Assembly: GCA_905178155.1 (NCBI GenBank)
Contig: CAJINV010000002.1
Span: 6,552,476-6,616,475 of the forward strand
Reading direction: 5' to 3'
Length of the DNA: 64,000 bases
Origin: Amoebophrya sp. A120
Taxonomy: Eukaryota; Sar; Dinophyceae; Syndiniales; Amoebophryaceae
A program made the position numbers and the translations under genes. How positions within the stretch are numbered: position 1 is the first letter of the stretch; every line of letters starts with the position of its first letter. This document shows, piece after piece, positions 19,943 through 29,300 of this stretch. The notes under the pieces were generated by a model. It saw only the letters and a program-made list of their open reading frames with translations, did no database searches and had not been told where the DNA came from.

Positions 19943-22900
19943 ATGGACAGAGGATCGATCGCCAAGGCGGTCGTCAACAAGCAGACAAAGAAGGCCAAGG
20001 CCAAGCAGGACCGCAAGGAGCGGGCCCCGATGACCAACAAAGCCATCGAGGAGGCCCTGCGCGGCAAGGGGCATGCGGTGAACCAGCACAACATCGCGAT
20101 CTACCGCCGGTTGAAGGGCAACTTGCAAAAGGTCGGCAAGCATGGACACACGATCATGAACCTGTTCAACAAGGACAAAGACACAATACGCGAATGCAAA
20201 AAGCTTCCGCGTGTTCCACTCAGTACGCATGACAGATATGCATGACAGACGCATGACAGATAGCGACATTTGGACACCAGAGGGCACACACGGAAGTTTT
20301 TAGCCCCATAGCCCGGAAACTTGATCTGGGACGACAACAAGGTGGACGGGTACTGGGCCACCCGGACAAAAAAAATCAAGACCCTGCCGTGGAAAACGAT
20401 GGGGAAAAGGCTGACCAAGTTGTACAACGACCTGGCGCCCAAGGAGAAGCTGAACCGCATGCCCTTCGTGTTTTTGGCGATGCCGCCCGGTGGTGAGCAG
20501 CTGGCATCCGAATCCCCGAGCCCCCTGAGTGGGATGCAGGATGAAGAGGAGCTGTCCGACGCCTCCGTCGCGGGAGGTGGTGATGATGACGAGGGTGAGG
20601 TGGAGAAGAATGACGAGGTCAGCAGCGACGGGCTTTCCGAGGAGTTGGATTTCAACGAAGACGGTGACGCTTTCGATGAGAATAATTCGAGTGTGGTCGT
20701 CGAGCAGGGCCTGCTCGAGGGGGCCGGTGAATACGAGGGTGATATCAATGCTGGTCAGGTTAGTCGACAACTGCTTGCATGAAGTTCCCGCATGAAAATG
20801 CCGCTTTTCTTCATTGCCCTGACCAGCATCGATTTTGCGTTGCATATTCAGCAGGACGTGGTCGAAGGAGGAGATGCTGGCGGGGGCGATGTCGACATGA
20901 TGGATGTGGGGTATAGTGGGTTGCTCTCGTGATTCTATATGGAAGTGTTCAGATTTGTCATGCGAGTTTTCGGATTTGTAATGCGTGTCGGCACCTTGTC
21001 GCAAATGAGTCTCCGTCTCAATTTCATTTTCAGATTTGACGACGGTGGAAATTCTACGGACGCTTCCAGTGGGTTGCAGCAGTTGCTTGGTGGGGCCAAG
21101 GTGATGCCGTCTTCTTCTTCCTCCACCCGGATCAAAAACAACAATCTGGATTTGAGCGGGAACTCCGCGAGCAGCAAGCAGAATTCCTCCTCAACCTCTC
21201 TCGGCGGGGCCCTCGGAGCTCTTACGACCTACAGCAACTCTTCCAGCACTAACATCAATTCTACCACCACGGAAGTAGAGTGCCGGCATGTTGTTCCGAA
21301 GGTGGTCACGGCCGAATTGTGGGAAGACGATGAGTTGCAGCAGATGAAGAACGCGGTGCACGCGATGTGCAAAAGCATTGGCAGCGTCGGAGTGGAGGAC
21401 GTCGCGCCGCTGTTCAAGTTCGCGGAGCACTATGAGAGCGGCATGATGATCCTGGAGAAGTTCTTTCGCAAAGGGTGGGGATTAGAAATCTTCGCCGAGC
21501 AGACCTACCCCCTGCGGGCGTTCAAGGAGCTGCAGTGGTTGGCGTGGTGTGATTACAACAAGCCGGGGTTTCGGCCGCCCGTCCTGGCCAACGATTTTCC
21601 CGCTCCGTCCTGGCTCTCCGAGCATGACGCCGGGATGCAGCGGGCGATGGATGAGGCAGAGGTGCTGGTGTACACCGAAGTCGTGCTGGAATCTATTCGG
21701 AGCAATAAAATCGAAGACGCCAAGCAACAAATGAGCATGATCATGATGGAGATGGGAAGTTCCTACCAGTTGGCCCTGCAGGAAGTGGCTTCGACCCGCG
21801 CCTGGATGGAATTTCTTCCGGTCCAGGTCATGCACATTGCGATCGTGGAATCCTTGAAGAAGTACGACCTGACCATCGTGGGGGAAAACCACTACCCCTC
21901 CTACCTGATGAACGACCGGACGTGGGTGAACATCGGCGTGGAGACGACTGCCAGCGATTTGATCGACGCCGCGCACGAAATTTCCAACATGCCGAAGGCC
22001 CAGGTTCCGTTCGAGGAGTTTCACCGGAAGGTCTCCGACATGCTGTCCAAGCTGGTGGAAACTGCTATGGAGCGGTTAGAGTCGCAGGTGGATGCCGTCC
22101 TGAATGCGAAGACCTATATGGACCTGCACTGGAAGGCTGAGTATATATGATTTTTTAGTATTATTGTTGAAGGTGTTTATCTGTGCCAGAGTCTGCAACG
22201 GCCCGTGTGAAGCATGACGCTTGCCCTATTATGATCAAGGAAGGAGAAGGCTTAAGAACTTACAGCGCCAGTTGCCCGCTTGTATGTGCGAGCAGGCCTA
22301 TTGAGGGGCGGGGGAAGTCTCAAAATGGCAAGCGCTCCAGCCTTGCGCGCGCTTTTCCCTATCCCCACGCTGTTGCTCTTGGGTTCGGCATATCTGGGGC
22401 TTTCGGAGACTGGCCAAGAAGTTCATCTCCGTTCTCAGTCAACACAAATGGGCAGGGGCCGAACATTGCGCATTTTGTCCCGCTCTTGCCGCGAGGCCAG
22501 TGCAAGTTCGAGACCTTTGCCTAGCCTGCAGCTGCCTGGAGCGCGGGGAATTTTTCTCATATCCTAAATCCATAAACGAAAACACCAGGTCTACCACCGT
22601 CCGCAAAAACCTCGAGATGGCCGTAAATGTTTTCGAGAAGGGTAGTGTGAAGCATGACCGCGCGGCCCGCGCGATCTACTACTGCAAGTTCCAGGAGGGC
22701 GCCCTGAGCGAGGAAGCCACGCAGGCGGCTGCGGACTCCCAGCTGTTGGCGACGGACTTCGCGTACAAAGCGGCGATGGACCGGTACTTGGGGTACACCA
22801 GGATTACAGGGGAGGGAAAAAACGAACTGGATAAGATGCTGAACTACTCGGAATCCGACTGGAAGGCCGAACAGGACACGGACATTCTGACGCTGATGAT

Positions 22901-23555
22901 TGACCGGGCCGACAAGTTTCGCGCAACCATCCCGAAGTTTCTCGCCGCCAGCCAGGTCTCGAATCTCGCGGTATCAATTGCAAAAATGTCTGGGTTTGGA
23001 AGAATGCAAGATTTGTGATGCAGGTTTTCCATGGCCCATAAGGTCTGGAATGCGAGACCCAGCATGACAGATTCTTTGAGGTCTCCACCATGCCTTTCCT
23101 GCATGAGAAACTCCCTCTCAACTTGGTCAAAAGGGGACAGCTTTTGGCACTCATGCAACACAGATTTCTGCATGATTCGGATTTAGCATGACAAGTTGCA
23201 ATCTTCCAGACCCGGGCACTTTTGCAATCCATACGCGGCGTTGTCGAACAACATTTCGGACGAGTTGATCCAGCGGAAGCGGAACGAAAAGGTGGACGAA
23301 GGCAAGAAGAAGGCCGTCCGCTCCCGCGAGGAGAAGGAGGAAAATAAGGGGTTGCTGCCGGCGACGAAGAACCAGAAAAAGGAGCAGAAGGAGCGCCTGG
23401 AGAACGCCAAGCGGTTGGCGAAACAGGAGGAGGAGAAGAAGAAAAACGCGGCGGCGAGTTCCTCCAGCTCTTCGTCGAATGTCGTGAGTCGTGGTGGTGG
23501 CAGCAGGAACAAGGACCTCTTCCTCGAGGCCCTCAAAAACGCGAAGAAGAAATAA
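19943..23555 (+). CDS. Six-exon gene of unknown function
   Basis: Segments 19943-20185, 20312-20758, 20852-20928, 21034-22140, 22589-22970 and 23235-23555 join into one 858-residue frame. The introns at 20759-20851, 20929-21033 and 22141-22588 have GT...AG ends. The introns near 20186-20311 and 22971-23234 are inverted-repeat inserts with non-canonical ends. The N-terminus is basic (KQTKKAKAKQDRKERAP), followed by a helical region ending 'LPWKTMGKRLTKLYNDLAPK' that faintly recalls the last helix of an HMG box. An acidic tract (20,530-20,720), a long helical domain (21,280-22,960) and a basic Lys/Glu coiled coil with a Ser run at the C-terminus complete it. No known family was recognised. A chromatin or RNA role would fit the charge pattern but is speculation. 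Confidence 0.6.
20186..20311. repeat. Introner-like insert with three GCATGACAGAT-type copies
   Basis: The arms AAAAAGCTTCCGCGTGT and ACACACGGAAGTTTTTAG pair imperfectly. The interior has three near-tandem copies of GCATGACAGA (20227-20262). The exon frame is kept if about 126 bases are removed. No clean target duplication remains, so the exact ends are approximate. Confidence 0.5.
20743..20834. repeat. Inverted repeat overlapping a GT-AG intron
   Basis: ATCAATGCTGGTCAGG before and just into the intron pairs with CCTGACCAGCATCGAT inside it. The donor GT lies within the left arm, so part of the repeat is coding. This suggests an old introner whose splice site has moved inward. Confidence 0.5.
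22972..23233. mobile_element. Introner, family A, 5 bp TSD CGCGG
   Basis: TATCAATTGCAAAAATGTCT at the left pairs with GGGCACTTTTGCAATCCATA at the right through about 30 bp. CGCGG flanks both sides (22967-22971, 23234-23238). Removal with one duplication copy, or as GT...AC, keeps the frame between the two exons. Internally it carries several GCATGACA / TTTGTGATGC words. Confidence 0.82.
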
Positions 23556-24711
23556 GGACTGGGGTTTTGATCAATTAGCTTCTGCATCTACAACTACAAA
23601 AATTTTGCAATCCAAATGTAACGCTCTTGATGTATTTTTCTTGCATGGCAAACCTCTCGTTGTTTAGACAAGCAGCGGCACCGCGACTCCGGTGTCTCGT
23701 AGTGGTCAGCAATCCTCGTATGTCGTAGATATCTATCCTAGGAATGAAAATCTGTAGCTTCAGATCCTCGCGTGTCATGCTTGAATTTCCGACAGTCTCG
23801 CACTCAGAGTTTCGGTGAACGTTACTCCGCCCACCGAGTCGGGATGGTTTCAGTGAGCTAATCTTTATATTCACAGCGACTATATTATTCCGGTCTGTAG
23901 CCGGCCAGCTTCGAACTTCTTATTTTTACTCAGCCTGCCGCCCCGCTATTACGCCGCTTGTAGTTCTAGCAATTCAAATCTCGGACCGCGGACTCCACGC
24001 AATCGGCGCAGGTTGTTTTAATTTTGACCGAGAGCTTCTCTTTGTTTCTTGCCGGTGTTGGCTCGTATCTTTCGCGCGTCCCGTTGGATGTGTTGACTAG
24101 AAAGTACCAGTACAGGAATTATTTCAGCTTGAATTGTTATCGCAAAAGGTAAAGTGTTGATATCTAGCAGTCCGCTTCCCACTAGGTGGGCCCTAGAAAA
24201 TTTCCCGAGACCGCAACAGCTCAGCAAAACAATTTTCACCTTGATTGATGCAAAACAAATTTGAAGAATTAGAAAGCCCCAGTCCACGAAGACCGTAAGT
24301 CCAGTGACACCCAGAGAAACGAACTCGAGGATCTCCAAGAACCGGACGAAAATGTTTGAACTTCTTTTTCTGACTCCTTATCAATTCCAAGTAGCACCGT
24401 GCTACATGCACCGAAGGCAATTCGGCATCAAGGTGGGTCTGTTCTGGTATTTGCAACGCACACACGTAGGCATGAGTGGGGTTTCTCCAAAAAGACCGCA
24501 GATATTGATACTCAAATCAAATAAAAGCACACAGCAGGAGGTGCGGCGACGTCGGGACGTCAATGTATGGGCAGGTCTCCACCCTCCGCCGAGGTGGCAG
24601 AATTGCGGACGACGCGACTGCCGTGTGGGCGGCAGCAGCAGCAGTAGCACTTCTAATACCAGTAGTAGCGCGTCCTTCTAATAGCAGTAACCCTAACTAC
24701 CAGCAGTAGCC
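23556..24711. other. Intergenic region upstream of the retroelement
   Basis: No gene recognised on either strand. A CAG/TAG trinucleotide-rich patch at 24,630-24,710 borders the first retroelement frame. Confidence 0.45.
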
Positions 24712-24967
24712 GTTGGGTGTGGCAGTAGTCGGAGACTTTGGGAACAATCGAGGGGGACAAACAGGAGGAAGCAACAGGCGGAAGCAGCAGCCGCGGGGTT
24801 ACATAATACCATCATGTCGAAAAAGTGTCGTCAAATTTTTAATTTCAATTTACTCAATATACTTGACTTGGGAAATCGGACCTCTTAAAATCTGCATTAC
24901 AGATCCTACAAAAAATGCTTCTATTTTTCCAAATCAAAGCCACCTCGATTGTGTTGAGAATTTCTTT

Positions 24968-26245
24968 ATGTACTCTATTGGTACCTTTTTTCCTCTAGGA
25001 GGCAATTCTCAAGTTTTGAATATCTTAACCGGTAAACAAATATATCCACGTCGTGGCTTTTGGAATTCATTTTTGGCATTTCTATTTTACACATATGAAA
25101 ATGCTGAGCAAACCAAAAAAGAAATGCAGCAAGTAATTAACAATAAACGAAAACTAAAAAATAATGATAAAAGTTTTTTGGAAAAAGTTTGCAGCGACAG
25201 CTCCAGCATCCCACCTGCGTCCAATCCAGCCTCCGATGCCACCCGTGCAGCCATGTCTGCACCTCACAAGATTGGAAAGCTTGTGATACCTGCACCAGCA
25301 ACAGGCAATGGTAAAAACACTCCATGTAGTGTTTCGCAAGATGAAAAATCGAGGCCAAGCAATCGTACAGCCACATGCAGTGCGATGCCGAGATCTGGCG
25401 CAGGCACTTTGGAAACGACGACGAGTACATGCAAAAATATGCCATGTAGTGCTACGCCCTTTCTGGTCTCGAGATCTTGCAATAGTGCGCCATGTAGTGC
25501 TACGCCTTTTACGACTACGAGAACTACCAATCGCACGTTGGAGAGTGTTACGAGTTCAAGCAATAGTACTCCATGCCGTGCTACGCCAACTACGCTATCC
25601 AGGACATGCATTACAACGCTGGAGACACAGACGAGACCTAGCAATAGTGCCCCATGTTGTGCAACGCCTTTTGCGACTGCGAGGACTTGCAATAGCACGC
25701 TGGAGACAACTAATACGGCTTCGAGTTCTTGCAAAAGTGCGATGGAGACACAATCGAGACCTTGCAATAGTACCCCATGCAGTGCTACGCCCTTACCGGT
25801 TTCGAGTTCTTGCAATAGTACGATGGAGACATCTACGACGTCATCGAGTTCTAACATCAGGACGCTAGAGACACTCTCGAGGTCTTGCAATAGTACCATG
25901 TGCAGTGCTACTTCCACTACGATTGCGAGAACTTGCAATAATACGAGGGAGCCATCTATCATGGTTCCGAGCTCAAGCACTAACACACTGGAGACTAAAT
26001 CAAGACCATCCGCTTCATCGCGCTCAGATATAAAAAACGGAAATACAACTGCTACTACCACTAAAAGACCAATAACGTCCGAAGCAGGCTGCTCTATTCC
26101 CCCGCTGAAACGAAAACTCGGGGGAGGAACCGATTGGAGAAGCGACCTTTTATTTTCCGAAAACTTTCATAAAAAGAGCTTCTGTACGACCTGCAGCCAC
26201 CATCACAACAAAACCAGCCGCGAAAGCCAGCACTGGAAATATTAA
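24968..26245 (+). CDS. Retroelement ORF0: Ser/Thr/Cys-rich repeat protein
   Basis: The frame is open from at least 24713; the first in-frame ATG is at 24968. After a short ordered N-terminus (about 80 residues with a hydrophobic 'GFWNSFLAFLFYTYENA'), residues encoded by about 25,310-26,000 consist of degenerate repeats around 'CNSTPCSATP' and 'NSTLETxTxxSSS', visible also in DNA as TGCAATAGTACN and GTGCTACGCC. The repeats make an open frame on the opposite strand too, which is a shadow. The last 137 bases overlap ORF1 in another phase, so a +1 frameshift could fuse the two. Function unknown; a gag-like structural role is possible from position only. Confidence 0.5.
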   Translation: MYSIGTFFPLGGNSQVLNILTGKQIYPRRGFWNSFLAFLFYTYENAEQTKKEMQQVINNKRKLKNNDKSFLEKVCSDSSSIPPASNPASDATRAAMSAPHKIGKLVIPAPATGNGKNTPCSVSQDEKSRPSNRTATCSAMPRSGAGTLETTTSTCKNMPCSATPFLVSRSCNSAPCSATPFTTTRTTNRTLESVTSSSNSTPCRATPTTLSRTCITTLETQTRPSNSAPCCATPFATARTCNSTLETTNTASSSCKSAMETQSRPCNSTPCSATPLPVSSSCNSTMETSTTSSSSNIRTLETLSRSCNSTMCSATSTTIARTCNNTREPSIMVPSSSTNTLETKSRPSASSRSDIKNGNTTATTTKRPITSEAGCSIPPLKRKLGGGTDWRSDLLFSENFHKKSFCTTCSHHHNKTSRESQHWKY

Positions 26246-26318
26246 TCATAATAGTAATGCGGTAAAACTAATTACAGAAAACAAAATCATTGTGCCCGGA
26301 AACACTTCTGCTCCAGAC

Positions 26319-29300
26319 ATGTTAGACGACGACACTCCGGAAAAAATCAATGATATTTTGGTAGCTCAAAATATGAAGTCTGACTCGCTCGACCAAGGAG
26401 CTGCTGCTTCTGCTCTTCAATCCGCGCACCTGCGAGCTTTCAACCTAGACTCAACTGATGCCGACACAATCATCCCGCAGTCTTCTCAACACAGTGAGCC
26501 GACGACGATCAAAACGCCCACTCTGCAAGAAAAACCTCCACGCACACACGCGCGACCTGCAGATGCTTTTCACGAGCGTTCTGATATGCCGCTGGTGCCG
26601 GAATTCAAAATGCTATTTTGTCTGGGACGGAAAAACACGCGAGTAGTAGTCCAGCATGTAGCGAATATGTGGACTGAACAAGAACGAAAAGCGACGCGGA
26701 AAAAAGCAGAGCTCGAGGATACGAGGCACAAGATGAAGTTGCTGGCTCTTTTGTTTGCAAAGCGGATTCATGGTGCCTCCGAATCCCTCAAATCGTTTGC
26801 AGCTGGTAGAGAAAAAGTCTCCAGCAGCAAAATCGTCCCGCCTCCAATTCCGGGCTTAGCGCGGCGATTGAAGCATCAGATAGCCTGCGCCTACGACCAC
26901 TTCCAAGATTTCACTGCAGACCAGAAGCCGGTGGCTACGGGGAAAGTTCCATCTTCCGCCGTGCCTGTTTTTAGCAACAATTCGTCCACAGCCGACGAAT
27001 ACACTCCTGCATACCAAGAAACGCACCCGAAAAAGCTTAAGTGCCACCTCTCCAAACAGTCATGCCTTGCGACGAAAACGACTAGTGGAGCCAGAGCTTC
27101 TGTTTCAAACATCCAAGCGGAAAGTCCACCGATCCCAGGACGTTTGCAGCCAGAAGGTGGAGTAGAAACCAAGCCACTAATCCGAAAACGTCCCCAGATT
27201 GAAACATTGCTTCCGCCGCTGCCTGAAGATGATGAACACGATGTCGGAATATCGAGGTTTATACACGTTGACGAAGAGGTGCAGCACGACCAAAATCGAC
27301 ACGAAAATGCTGCTGCTTCTCAATCTTCAATGATTCTGCCAGCGGTAGATGTTCAGCGCGCTCCTGTAAGTGAAGATGAAGTCAGTGCTTCCTCCTGTGT
27401 CCTAGAAGCTTCTACGACGCCAGCATCTACTTCCCTATTCGTCGACTCAAGCATAAGCCAGCGCATTCTGCCCATCGTTGATCCAGATACTGCTTCTGAC
27501 TTCTCCGCCTCACAGGAATTTTTTGAAAACGAGCAAGACAAACCACTTCCCAGTTGCCGGGGGGAAGCTAAAGCTAGTCGCTCAGCAGAAGAATTGATAT
27601 TCGGTGAGCAGTTGGCTGCTGTGCGGGCTCAGAAGAACAAAAAAGCAGTAGCTTCTGTACACCAAATTACACACCGTCGCACATCTACAGCAGCAATAAA
27701 GTGTGGAAATTTCAAGAGCCGTCTCTACGTCCAGCAGAGCATCGCTTTTTGGGAAGCTTGGCTTACGGAAACCGACATCGAAACAGTAATAAAATCAAAA
27801 CCCAATTGCTGGCGGCTAATAATCCAGACGGTTGTGTTGTTTTTTCCCAAAACCGAACACGGGATAGCCACCCTACAGCAACAACTTCTGAGATCACAAA
27901 AAATCTCTTCTCACTTGAAGGAAGCGATATTCGACGCCATGCACTTCGGAGCTGCAGACAAACCTAAGCCACCACGTCCACCCGGCTCCTTCAAGTCTCC
28001 GATCGTTTTGCTGTGGCATAGCCCGACTGTGGAAAAGGCGAATATAGCCGGAATTTTGAAAGCAGCCAACCTGCACGAGAAGTGCATGATCTCATGGGCC
28101 TATAATACACCCGAAAGCGTCGGACTTTTCAACGCGCGGCATTTGGTACAGAAGAAATTTCACAAGTGTGATCTTTTGTGCAGTTGTGCCTACTACCGTG
28201 GAATTTTGAACGAAAAGTATTTCGTTCGCGGCCACCTCTGCATTGCCCCGGACGAGTTCGGGCAGTTGTTGTGCAAGGACGACGCGCGCGTCTGGTGTCG
28301 GGACATACGTATGCTCGACGATGCATTTCGCTCCGCCATGCCGTACTCCACCGAGACCCTCTTCGAACGTGTGCAGCAAGGATTTGACGCTGTTGCACTT
28401 GCACAAATCAGAAACGAAGTAGGCGAAAGGATCGAGACTTTCCAGAAAACAAATCCAGCGGCGTACGCAAAGTTAGCAGCTTCCGAGGATCTCGAGGAGA
28501 TGAGGGATTTGATAACTAGAGCGCAGTCTCGCGGCCTGGTGGATTGCCGCGCGGACAAGATCAGCAATCCGTTCAGGATCTGCAGGGCACTACTATCAGT
28601 AGTAGTTCGTGACCTTTGCGGAGTAGTGACTTTTACAAGTCTAAATGCTGCAAACAAAGCAACAAAAGCAAAACAAAAAGAACAAACCGAAGACCCTGCT
28701 GTTGCTTTTCAGAAATCAGTTTCGGCGAAGCAGTCTCCATCAGCCGTGTCCATCGAATCCCTACCCGGTCACGTAGAAACTCCATCCCAGCCGTTCCTCC
28801 CGAACCAGATGAGAATTAGCCAAGATGGGGCCATGGCTTTGAACCTGACCTACGTGAACCACAAGGCCCGGCCCACTCTGAAATTCCGGGAAAGTGAAGC
28901 TGTTTCTGTTGCAAGCTCTCTTTTGGTTGCTGATGCCTACCGGAAACTAAGCGACGAAGTAACCGCTAACAACTTCTTCTGCTGCCCCCTCTTCTCAAGC
29001 ATGAACGTGTACGAGGACAAAGTTCTTTACGTTGCGAATTCAAGCTTCTTCGTAGTGCAACTTTGTGGGTGGATAATGAGAGACGTCTATCTCCCGCAGC
29101 ATCACAGCGTCGATAGATCTTCCATAAATATTCGCAACTTGGACCACCTCGTGGCCAACGACAACATCGCTCGGAATCCAATCGAGTTGCTGAAGCCGTT
29201 GTTGCAGAAAAAGTTGCGTCTGGGGTACAAGTACGACAAAGAAGCAAGTACGTACTTTCGTCGGAGAGGAAAACAGCGCGGAGCCAAAAAACGCAAAAAG

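Noticed and set aside
24690-24710. Single TAACCCTAAC word at the retroelement 5' side, telomere-like
   Set aside because: Only one and a half copies; not enough to claim a telomeric insertion.
25264-26061. 265-codon minus-strand frame opposite ORF0
   Set aside because: The Val/Leu-rich repeat translation mirrors the ORF0 repeat array; composition is explained by the + strand repeat.
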